Of a stretch of DNA of 64,000 bases, positions 35,417 through 44,498 are shown piece after piece; the stretch's first letter is position 1, and each line of letters starts with the position of its first letter. The DNA comes from Allosediminivita sp964397775 (GTDB lineage Bacteria; Pseudomonadota; Alphaproteobacteria; Rhodobacterales; Rhodobacteraceae): positions 11,822-75,821 of the forward strand of contig CAYNKL010000002.1 in the NCBI GenBank assembly GCA_964397775.1. Reading direction: 5' to 3'. The notes beneath the pieces are model-generated. The model ran no database searches and was not told where the DNA came from. It worked only from the letters and a program-made list of their open reading frames with translations. The translations under genes were made by a program, and so were the position numbers.

Positions 35417-37494
35417 GCCGCGACAACCCCGACCAGAGAAGGCTGCGCCTCGAGCCCGATCTCCTCGAAAGACATGACAGGGTTCGCGATCCCCTTCGCC
35501 GACATGACCGTTCTCAAGAAGCGGCGCCGCCGGGCCGAGGTCACGACGGCAGGGAAAAGGCCGCGGCTTCCGGCTTCGCCGAGTTCCCTTGCAAGGCCGT
35601 CGGTCAGGCTCCGGAACTTCTCGGGCGGAAGCGCGACATCGAGCCCCCCACGGCTGCCTTCGATCTGGTAGGCTGCAAAGGTCTCCTCCCACTCGGGCGC
35701 AAGCTGGATCAGAGGAATGGTCCCGTCCTCGCGGCGCATGTTCGCCACGAGCTGGAACCCCAACCTCTGCCGAACGTGCTCGCAGATCGCCTCCGCCTGG
35801 GCCTGCTGACCCCGCATTTCGGAGATGGACTCGAGGATCAGGGGCAGGTTTCGAATGGAAACCTGCTCGTCGAGCAGAAGACGCAGGACCTGATGCAGGG
35901 TGTCGAGCTGGACCTTTTCCGGCACCAGTTCGTCGAGCAACTTGCGGTTGGCCTCCGCCCGTTTCGGGTCCGTAAGGGAGACCATTTCGTCCAGAAGGCG
36001 CCGCAGCGATTTCAGCGTCAGGAGCCGCCCGAAGTTGCGTTTGATCACCTCGAGCAGGTGGGTGGCAAGAACCTCGGTCGGCGTGACCATCGTCACCCCG
36101 GTGATCGCCGCGCGCTCCTGATCCTGCGCACGGATCCAGCGCGCCGGAGCACCGTAGACCGGTTCGGTCACGTCATGTCCCTGCGGCAACCCCGACGCCC
36201 CCTCCGGCACGAGGGCGAGCACAAGGTCGGGATGCAGAACGCCTCGCGCCATCTCAACGCCCTGGATCCGGATCACATAGGTGCCCGCGCCGAGGGCGCC
36301 GTCGTCGGTCAACCGGATTTCGGGCAGGATAAGCCCATAATGTGTCGCCACGAAGTTGCGCATGTTGGCGATGCGTACATCAAGGCCGGTGCCCGGATCG
36401 AGGACCATGTTGACGAGATCTGAGGCGAACTCGACGTGAATATCGTCCAGATCGAGCACGTCGCCCATGGGACGGCGCACCGGGCCGTCGGCCTCGGGTT
36501 CGGCATCCGGGATCTCCGATTCCGGAGGCTTCTTCGACAATTTCCAGGCCGTGTACCCCAGGACAACCCCGCCGAGCACGAAGGGCACGAAAGGCAGGCC
36601 TGGCACGAAAGCAAAGAGAAGCATGAGCACGGACACGGTGCCGAGGGCCGCGGGATGCTTGCCGAGCTGGCTTAGCACCGCGAGGTCCGTGGCCCCCGTC
36701 GCTCCGCCGCGCGCCAGCAGCAGGCCGGCCGCGATCGAAATGATCACCGCCGGGATCTGAGTGACAAGACCGTCCCCCACGGTGAGGATCGCGTAGGTCG
36801 AAAACGCATCGCCCACCGCCATGCCATGCACGATCGTGCCCATGATCATGCCCATGACAAGGTTCAGCAGCGTGATGAGAAGACCGGCAACGGCATCGCC
36901 CTTCACGAACTTCGAAGCGCCGTCGAGAGACCCGAAGAAGGTTGTTTCCTGCTGTTCGCGCTCGCGCCTTTCGCGCGCCTGGTCATGGGTGATGGCGCCC
37001 GCCGACATGTCCGCGTCGATGGCCAGCTGCTTGCCCGGCATCGCGTCCAGCGCGAAACGTGCGCCGACCTCGGCCATGCGCGCGGCGCCGCGGGTGATGA
37101 CCGCGAAATTGACGATCATAAGCACACCGAAAGTCACGAGACCGAGGAAGATGCTGCCCCCCATCACGAAGTTCGCAAAGCCCTCAATGACGTCGCCCGC
37201 GGCGCCGGTGCCCGTATGCCCCTGCCCAATGATCAGCTTCGTGGAGCTGACGTTAAGAGAAAGACGAAGCATGAGCGACGCCAAGAGGATTGTCGGGAAA
37301 GCGGAAAAATCCAGCGGGCGCTCGACGAAGAGCGTCACGGTAAATATCAGGATCGCCAGTCCGAACGAGGCCGCCAGTCCGATATCCAGCAAGAAGGCCG
37401 GAACCGGAAGCACCATCATGACGATGATCGCCATCAGCGCCACCGCGAGCAATACCGTGGGCCGGAAGAGCGTTCTCGCGTCAAAGTTCATCAC
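35413..37494 (-). CDS. flhA: Flagellar export protein FlhA
   Basis: 693 residues, full length. About 1-320 hold eight membrane helices and the FHIPEP family stretch (FVKGDAVAGLLITLLNLVMG and ADMSAGAITHDQARERR). About 340-693 is the cytoplasmic nonameric ring domain that receives chaperone-substrate complexes. It heads the flhA-fliR-flhB-fliJ-like run. The 223 bases to its right hold the probable promoter and nothing else I can name. Confidence 0.97.
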   Translation of the reverse strand: MMNFDARTLFRPTVLLAVALMAIIVMMVLPVPAFLLDIGLAASFGLAILIFTVTLFVERPLDFSAFPTILLASLMLRLSLNVSSTKLIIGQGHTGTGAAGDVIEGFANFVMGGSIFLGLVTFGVLMIVNFAVITRGAARMAEVGARFALDAMPGKQLAIDADMSAGAITHDQARERREREQQETTFFGSLDGASKFVKGDAVAGLLITLLNLVMGMIMGTIVHGMAVGDAFSTYAILTVGDGLVTQIPAVIISIAAGLLLARGGATGATDLAVLSQLGKHPAALGTVSVLMLLFAFVPGLPFVPFVLGGVVLGYTAWKLSKKPPESEIPDAEPEADGPVRRPMGDVLDLDDIHVEFASDLVNMVLDPGTGLDVRIANMRNFVATHYGLILPEIRLTDDGALGAGTYVIRIQGVEMARGVLHPDLVLALVPEGASGLPQGHDVTEPVYGAPARWIRAQDQERAAITGVTMVTPTEVLATHLLEVIKRNFGRLLTLKSLRRLLDEMVSLTDPKRAEANRKLLDELVPEKVQLDTLHQVLRLLLDEQVSIRNLPLILESISEMRGQQAQAEAICEHVRQRLGFQLVANMRREDGTIPLIQLAPEWEETFAAYQIEGSRGGLDVALPPEKFRSLTDGLARELGEAGSRGLFPAVVTSARRRRFLRTVMSAKGIANPVMSFEEIGLEAQPSLVGVVAA

Positions 37495-37717
37495 CTGCCC
37501 CCCGACTGGCGTGAGATGAACTGTCTCTTCCGAACGCTGCTATTCTCAGCTGCCGGCTCGTTCGACCTCGAGAACATGACGCCGCCGTAATGGCGTCGCA
37601 GGCTGATCCATGGCGGACAGCCCGGCAGTAGAAGAAACGCGGCGCTTGATGACATTCTGTCTTCTCACATTCCGTGACCGGGCACCTTCTGGCGCCGGGA
37701 TGGTTGAAATCTTGTAA

Positions 37718-39958
37718 TCAGGGCTGCGGCGGCGGCGCGGAAAGGCGGGTTTCCTCCAGGAGTGAACGAAGCGTTTCGCGTGTCTGCGCCGCCGTCTGTG
37801 CCACGCTTTCCGCGTCCACGAGCGTTGGTGCCGAGGCAATCACCGAAGGTTCTTCTTCCAACAGCAGGCGAGCCGTCTCCGCCAATGCGCCGCTCTCCGA
37901 TCCGGTCAGACGCTGCCAATCACCTGCGAGCCAGGCTGCACGGGTCGCGCTTTCTTCCGCGCCGACCCCCGCGAAGAGCGTCTCTGCAAAGGCGTGATCC
38001 CCCATGGCGGCACGGGCCCTGGCCCGGAGCGCAGAGACGTCTTCGCCGTCGAGCGCCGCGAGTGCGACTTCAGCTTCGCCGGGCTGGCCATCCGATAGAA
38101 GGATTTCCGCGCGAAGAAGACGATCCTTGCGCCGGTCACCCCCGCGGTCCAATGCCGTCAGCGCTTCGCCCGGAAACCCACCATCCAGCAGCCTGCGCGC
38201 GACTTCATGGTGAGGCTCTTCCTCGGTGATCTGCTCGGCAAGCTCGCCGTGTTGCAGCGCATGCTTGAGGAATTCGATATCGTCGGCGTTTCGGCCAAGT
38301 TCGACAAAGGCCTCGGTGGCGGCCACTGAAACGATCTCTTGGGGAATATCCCCGGAATCCTCGAGCGCAGCGAATGCCTCGTCGAAAGCAGCGCTCGCAA
38401 GCAGCGCGCGAATGTGTGACAGCCAGAGGGCCGGGCCATTCTCTTGGCCCCGGTATTCCGTCGCGAGAGCCCCCGAGAGCTGCACTACCGAGGCAGGTAC
38501 CTCCCCGCCCGTCTGGGAGGTCAGCTCCAACGAGTCCACCACGGCGTCCACGGTCACCGAACTGGGGCTGGCCGCCAACGAGGACAAAGCCTCCTGGGCT
38601 TCCGCGATGGCGCCGTCCAGGGCATCTATGCGAGCCGCTTCAAGCGCGATCTCTTCGTTCGTGCCGCCCATCATCCGCTCCAGGCGAACCACGACCTCCC
38701 TCGCCGCTTCTCGGTACCCTTCCTCCGCAAGCCTCTGGACCAGCCGTGGACCCAGAGAAATTCGGAGGTGTCGCGGCAACTCCGAAAAGGTCCGGAGGAC
38801 AGAGCCCGTGTCCACTGGCGAGCCGGGCGGGATGTCGTCATAGCCGATCAGCGACCAGAGCGCCGCAGACGTTTCACAGCCGGTCATCCCGGCAAGCCGA
38901 CCGGCTGACGCAATGCCGCCGTCCACGATCTCCGCGAGCGCCATAAGAACCGGATCCGCGCCACCCGGCTGAAAGGCCTGCACGGCCTTGGCCTCGGCAC
39001 CGAAGCCCAAGTGTATGTATATCCGCGCGAGTTCACGTATCGCCTCCGGGTCCGGGCGGTCGAATTCACCAAAGAGCGCTTGCCGGCCTTGGGCCAATGC
39101 GTCCAGCGGCTTGCCCTCGGGCGCCCACGCGGCAACGTCCAGTTCCTTGGACCCGACGCACGCCTGGCCCCCGATGCGCACCCTGGCATCGCGCGACGCC
39201 GTTCCAGACACGCTTTCGAGGAAGGGCGCCAGATCTTCCGAAACGGCCTGCGCAGGCTCCGCAACAACGGGTAGAACACTCGGTTCCGGCAGCTGGGGCG
39301 CAGGCGCCTGGGTACTTGCAGACGCGGTCAGCAAACCCTGCGTCGCAGCCTGAGCAAGCTGGCGTGCGAGATCACCGCCCAGCTCGGAGTCTTGGAAGTT
39401 TGCCTCTGAAGCAGCGCTTGTCGAGCTTTGAACAATGTCCGGCCCTGGATTTTCCAGAGAGGGAAGAAGCGGCATGGGGGCACCTCTGGGACCGATCCCT
39501 GGTGCGCTGCCAATGCGGATTTCTGATAATGCCGCCCTCAGAGAGGATTGCTCCAGGCCCCCTCCGGCATCGTCAGTCGTGGTGCCGGTTGCCTCTGCGG
39601 CCCCCTCGACGCTTCCTTCCGAGAGGTCGACAACAAGCAGATCCCCAAGCTGGAAGGCATCCGCACGACAATTGCAGGCGAACCGGACAATAATCTCCTC
39701 CGGTTCCGGCCCCTCAAGGAGTTCAGCAACGCGCGCCCTGTTGATCCTCTCGAAGGCGCGAGACAGATCATAGCTACTTGCGGGGTCGATCCGGACGGTT
39801 GCCGATCCCCCCACATTTTCCACGCTCCATTCTGCGCTTGACGGCAGTCGAAAGACGAGACGCGTGAAATCGCCGTGCTCTCCTCCGCGGACCGTAATCT
39901 GTTGGGCTTCAAGCAATCCGGGCATGCAGATCAGAAGTGCGACCAAGAGGCGCCGCAT
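37718..39958 (-). CDS. Large periplasmic protein of the motA operon, unknown function (AMIN-like N-terminus, helical repeats)
   Basis: 746 residues with a signal peptide (MRRLLVALLICMPGLLEAQ). About 20-115 form a beta-rich domain (GGEHGDFTRLVFRLPSSAEW ... LGDLLVVDLSEG) resembling AMIN-type peptidoglycan or polysaccharide binding modules. A Ser/Pro-rich linker follows, and from about 260 to the end alpha-helical repeats similar to TPR (SLGPRLVQRLAEEGYREAAREVV and following). A Cys pair CNC lies near 90. The gene starts at the motA stop (TGATG join), so it is co-translated with the stator. A MotC-like motility role is a reasonable guess; I recognise no named family. Confidence 0.7.
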   Translation of the reverse strand: MRRLLVALLICMPGLLEAQQITVRGGEHGDFTRLVFRLPSSAEWSVENVGGSATVRIDPASSYDLSRAFERINRARVAELLEGPEPEEIIVRFACNCRADAFQLGDLLVVDLSEGSVEGAAEATGTTTDDAGGGLEQSSLRAALSEIRIGSAPGIGPRGAPMPLLPSLENPGPDIVQSSTSAASEANFQDSELGGDLARQLAQAATQGLLTASASTQAPAPQLPEPSVLPVVAEPAQAVSEDLAPFLESVSGTASRDARVRIGGQACVGSKELDVAAWAPEGKPLDALAQGRQALFGEFDRPDPEAIRELARIYIHLGFGAEAKAVQAFQPGGADPVLMALAEIVDGGIASAGRLAGMTGCETSAALWSLIGYDDIPPGSPVDTGSVLRTFSELPRHLRISLGPRLVQRLAEEGYREAAREVVVRLERMMGGTNEEIALEAARIDALDGAIAEAQEALSSLAASPSSVTVDAVVDSLELTSQTGGEVPASVVQLSGALATEYRGQENGPALWLSHIRALLASAAFDEAFAALEDSGDIPQEIVSVAATEAFVELGRNADDIEFLKHALQHGELAEQITEEEPHHEVARRLLDGGFPGEALTALDRGGDRRKDRLLRAEILLSDGQPGEAEVALAALDGEDVSALRARARAAMGDHAFAETLFAGVGAEESATRAAWLAGDWQRLTGSESGALAETARLLLEEEPSVIASAPTLVDAESVAQTAAQTRETLRSLLEETRLSAPPPQP

Positions 39959-40827
39959 CAGGCTGCCTCCTGCTTCACGGACTTCAGAGCATCTTCGAGC
40001 TCGACGAAGCTTGGCCGATAGTGAGAAGGCGTGTTCTGGCGACCCACTTCAATGCAGATGTTCGTGGCATGATTGTGCAGATTCGCAACGAGGACTTCCC
40101 GTATGAGCTGATAGAAATGCATGTCCTCCTCGCAAACGGCCTTCACCTTTCCAGCGAATGGTCCAACGATCCCATAGGCGAGGAAGACGCCGAGAAAGGT
40201 GCCAACGAGCGCGCCGCCAATAAGTCGACCGAGGACTTCTGGTGGCTGGTCAATCGACGCCATCGTCTTGATCACACCCAGCACGGCGGCGACGATCCCG
40301 AGCGCCGGCAGAGCATCGGCCATCGACTGCAGCGCGTGACTGGAGTGCTGAGCATGGTGGGACATTGTCTCGATTCGCTTGTCGAGGACCTCCTCGACCT
40401 GATGCGGATCGTCGTAGTTCATCGAAACCGAACGCATCGTATCGCAGATCAACTCGATCGCGTACTTGTCGGCCAGTATCTTGGGGTACTTGCTGAAGAT
40501 TGTTGATTCACCGGGGCTTTCGACATGTTCTTCGATGGCAACGGGGCTCTGGCGTGCCAAGCGTATCAGCTCGAACAAGAGGCAAAGCAGGTCTCGATAG
40601 TCCTCGGGACGCCATTTCGCGCCTTTGAAGACCTTCGAAATATCCTTCAGCGTGTGCTTTACGACGCTGGAATCGTTGCCGATCAGAAACGCCCCGGCCG
40701 CCGCCCCGCCGATCATCATGAACTCGAACGGCAACGACTTGAGAATGATGCCGAGTTTACCGCCAGCCAGCAGGTAGCCCCCGAAAACCATGACAAAAAT
40801 CACGACAATTCCGATGATTCCGAACAT
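39958..40827 (-). CDS. motA: Flagellar motor stator protein MotA
   Basis: 289 residues with four membrane helices. The conserved region around the functional proline is ADALPALGIVAAVLGVIKTM, and the cytoplasmic loop carries charged residues (RPEDYRDLLCLLFELIRLAR). It pairs with MotB to conduct ions and drive rotation; motB lies about 5 kb upstream. A TTAA half-site lies about 45 bases upstream. Confidence 0.96.
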   Translation of the reverse strand: MFGIIGIVVIFVMVFGGYLLAGGKLGIILKSLPFEFMMIGGAAAGAFLIGNDSSVVKHTLKDISKVFKGAKWRPEDYRDLLCLLFELIRLARQSPVAIEEHVESPGESTIFSKYPKILADKYAIELICDTMRSVSMNYDDPHQVEEVLDKRIETMSHHAQHSSHALQSMADALPALGIVAAVLGVIKTMASIDQPPEVLGRLIGGALVGTFLGVFLAYGIVGPFAGKVKAVCEEDMHFYQLIREVLVANLHNHATNICIEVGRQNTPSHYRPSFVELEDALKSVKQEAA

Positions 40828-40898
40828 CGGGGTACCTCCTGAAGCCGACGCGTACAGAAAGACAGCAGCGGGTTAAGATTGCGTGCGCAGGGCGCAGA

Positions 40899-42011
40899 TC
40901 ACATCACGACAAACTCGGCGTGAAGCGCGCCTGCGGCCTTGATGCTCTTGAGAATATCGATCATGTCGCGCGGGCTCACACCAAGTGCATTGAGCCCTGC
41001 GATGACCTCGGAGAGCGAGGTGCCATTTGGTATCTCGGCCAGACCGATACCGGGTTCTTCGACGATATCGGCACGGGTACGCGGCACCACCACCGTCTCC
41101 CCCTCGGCAAATGGGTTCGGCTGAACAGCGATCGGGGCTTCCTCGATGCGTAGCGTCAGGTTTCCCTGCGACACCGCGACCCTCGATATCCGGACATCCT
41201 CGCCCATGACAATCGTTCCAGAGCGCTGGTCGACCACGACGCGGGCGCGGCGCTCCGGTTCAACCGCGAGGTTCTCGATCCGGTAGATGGCCCTGGCGGG
41301 GGAACCTGCGCCCGTCCTGTGAAGATCGAGCCGCACGGTACCTGCATCCAGCATCACGGCAGCAGTGCCGCCCACCGCCCTGTTGATCACCTCTTCGATG
41401 CGGGCCGCCGTGGTAAAATCCGGTTCTCGAAGCGCGAGCCTCAGGCTGGTCATCTGCGTGAAGTCGAATTCCACCTCGCGCTCGATACGTGCCCCACCCG
41501 GAATGACGCCAGCTGTCGGCACGCCCTGGATCACGCGCGCGGCCTCGCCTTGGGCCTCGGCGCCACCTGCGATCACTGTCCCCTGCGCCACCGCGTAGAT
41601 CTGACCGTCAGCCGCATTGAGCGGTGTCATGATAAGCGTCCCGCCAAGCAGACTGGTCGCGTCGCCGATCGCCGAGACCGTCACGTCTATCGAGCTGCCG
41701 GTTCGTGCAAAGGGAGGCAGCCGTCCCGTCACAAAGACCGCGGCCACGTTCCTGGGGCGAAATTGCTCGCCGTTCACGTTGACACCCAGCCGCTCCAGCA
41801 TGTTTGCCATGATTTCTTCGGTGAAAGGAGCATTTCGGAGGCCATCGCCGGTTCCATTGAGGCCGACGACAAGGCCGTATCCGACGAGGTCGTTGGACCG
41901 CACGCCGTCGACCTCCACAAGATCCTTGATCCTTACGGATTGCGCCGGCGCTGCTGCCGCCAAAGAGATAAAGGCCAGCACACAGGCAAGCAGGTGGCGC
42001 AATTTCATCAA
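40899..42011 (-). CDS. flgI: Flagellar P-ring protein FlgI
   Basis: 370 residues with a signal peptide. The mature start VRIKDLVEVDGVRSNDLVGYGLVVGLNGTGD (key LVGYGLVVGLNGTGD) and the end GVSPRDMIDILKSIKAAGALHAEFVVM (key LGVSPRDMIDILKSIKAAGAL) are diagnostic. It forms the periplasmic P ring with help from FlgA. ATG overlaps flgL by 4 bases. Confidence 0.97.
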   Translation of the reverse strand: MMKLRHLLACVLAFISLAAAAPAQSVRIKDLVEVDGVRSNDLVGYGLVVGLNGTGDGLRNAPFTEEIMANMLERLGVNVNGEQFRPRNVAAVFVTGRLPPFARTGSSIDVTVSAIGDATSLLGGTLIMTPLNAADGQIYAVAQGTVIAGGAEAQGEAARVIQGVPTAGVIPGGARIEREVEFDFTQMTSLRLALREPDFTTAARIEEVINRAVGGTAAVMLDAGTVRLDLHRTGAGSPARAIYRIENLAVEPERRARVVVDQRSGTIVMGEDVRISRVAVSQGNLTLRIEEAPIAVQPNPFAEGETVVVPRTRADIVEEPGIGLAEIPNGTSLSEVIAGLNALGVSPRDMIDILKSIKAAGALHAEFVVM

Positions 42012-43009
42012 AGGTACCCCGCCAGCGAAAGGCGCTGAGATCGGGCGGTGATGGCGTAGAGGCTTTCAAGCTGTCCGCGGATGCTCTCATATCTCGAGGC
42101 AGTCTCGTATTGATCTGTTCCGACCAGATCGAGCCGCGCGATTTGCGTGGCAGTGCGCTCGCTCTCGTTCCGCGCGCCCGTCTCTTCGATCCGCGCTTCG
42201 AGGGAGCCCAGACCCGATCTCAGTTCGGTAACGGATTCGAGGGCAGACCTCACCTGCAGGCCGGCTGTGCGAAGGGCGTCGACTTTTCCGTCGGGGCTGA
42301 GCCCACTGGTCGGTTCCGCGGCAAGCGCAGCCATTGCGAGAGACTTGAGAAGGTCCCGGAACGCCTGGTTGTCGGCCCTGATATCGATGTCGGCGCTTTC
42401 ACTGTCACTGAGCGGTATGGGTGAAAGACTTTCCACAGAACCCTGGTAGGTCGAACTCTCGAATCCGCCACCGGGCGTATCGAACCAGGCATCGAGTTGC
42501 GCCTGAACTCCGGCGACGGAGGTTTCCCCGCTGACCAGCGGACGAAGGTCATCGAGCAAGGTCTTCGCATCTTCAAGAGGCGCACGATCCGTGGCCGTAC
42601 CGGAGAACAGAAACCGGCCTGCGACTGAGCGGTTGAGCCCGCCAATGACGCTTTCGAGTGCCTCGCCCGCATCCCTGGACATGGTGGCGAGAAAGGCGGG
42701 CGATGGCGTCAGTTCCGACGACAGGAGGACATTGGACAGCTCATCGCTACGGGACTGAAGCTGGTCGAGGGTCGTCTGCATGGACTGCGAGAGGATTGTC
42801 GCCTCGTTGTTGTTGATCCGGTAGGTCTCCAGCCGTTCGATGGACATGTCGATCGACAGGAGGCCGGCCACGTCCCCCTGGAGATGCGCCGCGGGATCCT
42901 TGACGAAACCAGTGGCGATCTCGGTGGCGAGGGTGTCCATCTCGGTCTTGAGACGGGTATGTTCACTGCGCAGTAGAAGACTGCGCGCCATGTCACCGAT
43001 CGGCTGCAT
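42008..43009 (-). CDS. flgL: Flagellar hook-filament junction protein FlgL
   Basis: 333 residues, flagellin-like. The N-terminal helix TRLKTEMDTLATEIATG and the flagellin-type C-terminus YESIRGQLESLYAITARSQRLSLAGYL (key ESIRGQLESLYAIT) bracket a variable core. SMQTTLDQLQSRSDELSNVLL matches the D1 helix. It joins the hook to the filament after FlgK. Confidence 0.88.
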   Translation of the reverse strand: MQPIGDMARSLLLRSEHTRLKTEMDTLATEIATGFVKDPAAHLQGDVAGLLSIDMSIERLETYRINNNEATILSQSMQTTLDQLQSRSDELSNVLLSSELTPSPAFLATMSRDAGEALESVIGGLNRSVAGRFLFSGTATDRAPLEDAKTLLDDLRPLVSGETSVAGVQAQLDAWFDTPGGGFESSTYQGSVESLSPIPLSDSESADIDIRADNQAFRDLLKSLAMAALAAEPTSGLSPDGKVDALRTAGLQVRSALESVTELRSGLGSLEARIEETGARNESERTATQIARLDLVGTDQYETASRYESIRGQLESLYAITARSQRLSLAGYL

Positions 43010-43021
43010 GATGAGGCTCCC

Positions 43022-44473
43022 TTATATGCTGAGCAGGCGTTCCATGAGGTCGTCGACGACCGACATGACCTGTGCGTTCGCGGCATAGTGCTGCTCGATC
43101 TCCATGAGACGCTGGAGCTCCTGGTCGGTATCGACCCCGATGGCCAGTTCCATCTCGCGTAGCGCCAAGTGGCTCGCCGCCTGGTAGGTCTGCTCGGAAT
43201 CCCGCCGCACCCTTGCCCCGGCCACATCCGAGACGAAGCTCGATACGAGATTGGTGTAGCTGCGCGCAGAGGGGTCGAGCGAAGCGCTCACTGGGGGTGC
43301 GACCTCGGAGAGGGCGCCACTGATTGCATTCAGCAGATCGGCGTCGCCGACCTCGCCCTGAGACGCCGCGTAGAGACCATCCCGGAGACGCCAGGTTCCG
43401 CCGCTTCCTGGTGCGACAAGGCTGTTCACTTCGATCGTCTGGGCAAAGCCGATCTCGTCAGCCGCGGTAAAGGGCGTGCCGGCATTGGTGAAGAGCCCGG
43501 CGTCGGTAGCGCCGATCGTGGCATCGGGCCCACCCGGGCCGAGCCGCTCTGCAAGTTCGCGGGCGAGAGCGTCGAGCTCGGCCTGCCGGGTGACCGCGAT
43601 TTCGTCGCGTATCTCGAACTGGGCCGCAATCGTGCCGCCGGCGAAGACACCGGCACTGCTGGTATCAATTGGTTTGCCGTTTATCGTGAGCCCCGAGAGC
43701 TGGCCGCCAGCCTGTGTCATTTCCGGGTCGATCGCGTTCTTCCCGGCAAAGCCGATCTCGGCCTTGAGGCCGCCATCAAGCAATATGGCACCACGCCTCG
43801 TGAAGAGGGAGACTTCGCCGTTGTCCCGCTCGACCATGCGCAACGGCACCATGTCGGAGACGCCGTCGATGATCCTCTGGCGCTCATCCAGGAGCGCGGC
43901 AGTGTCACCCTTTCTCGCCTTCGCACGAACGATCTCCTGGTTGAGTTCGTCGACACGGGTCAGCGTCTCGTTCAGACGGTCGACTTGCAGCCCGATGCTC
44001 CGGTCCGCGGCTTGGCGCCCGGCCTGGATCTCGTCTGAAACGTCGTTGAATTTGCGTGCAAGGTTCGTCCCCGCATGCGCGACGGATTCGAGCCGTTGAG
44101 CCGAGGAAGGGTTTGCCGCGGCCACAATGAGGGCGTTCTCGAACGCGGCGATCCGCATCGGAAGCGAGCCGGGTACATCCGAACTCCCCACAGCATCCTC
44201 GAGACCACTGGCAAATGTCTGCAGCGTCGATGAGTTGCCCAGGCGCGCATCAGCCTGACGGCGATCGGCGATCACCGCCGGGTCACTTCGGCGCAGGACA
44301 CCATGGATCTCGACCCCGCCGGACGTGCCGATGGAGGAAGGTGTCAGCTCGAGAGAGCGACGACCATATCCTTCGGTCGTGGCGTTGGAGATATTGCTCG
44401 CGACCAGGCTCGCGCCACGCGCGTTTGCGGTCAGACCGCTGAAGGCGTTGTAGAGGGCTCCTGTCAGGGACAT
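43022..44473 (-). CDS. flgK: Flagellar hook-associated protein FlgK
   Basis: 483 residues. It begins MSLTGALYNAFSGLTANARGASLVASNISNATTEGYGRRS, in which SNISNATTEGYGRR is the axial family motif, and ends in the FlgK pattern EIEQHYAANAQVMSVVDDLMERLLSI. ATG 44473 is chosen since GAGGAG lies eight bases before it; a GTG at 44482 has no site. It lies between flgE and flgL, the usual order. Confidence 0.95.
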   Translation of the reverse strand: MSLTGALYNAFSGLTANARGASLVASNISNATTEGYGRRSLELTPSSIGTSGGVEIHGVLRRSDPAVIADRRQADARLGNSSTLQTFASGLEDAVGSSDVPGSLPMRIAAFENALIVAAANPSSAQRLESVAHAGTNLARKFNDVSDEIQAGRQAADRSIGLQVDRLNETLTRVDELNQEIVRAKARKGDTAALLDERQRIIDGVSDMVPLRMVERDNGEVSLFTRRGAILLDGGLKAEIGFAGKNAIDPEMTQAGGQLSGLTINGKPIDTSSAGVFAGGTIAAQFEIRDEIAVTRQAELDALARELAERLGPGGPDATIGATDAGLFTNAGTPFTAADEIGFAQTIEVNSLVAPGSGGTWRLRDGLYAASQGEVGDADLLNAISGALSEVAPPVSASLDPSARSYTNLVSSFVSDVAGARVRRDSEQTYQAASHLALREMELAIGVDTDQELQRLMEIEQHYAANAQVMSVVDDLMERLLSI

Positions 44474-44498
44474 GCGCCGCACTCCTCAGTCTTGGGGG

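Noticed and set aside
33138..35426. Long minus-strand open frame spanning the fliJ-like gene, flhB and fliR
   Set aside because: Only the last 139 codons (33138-33557) behave as a gene; the rest lies over flhB and fliR in another frame.
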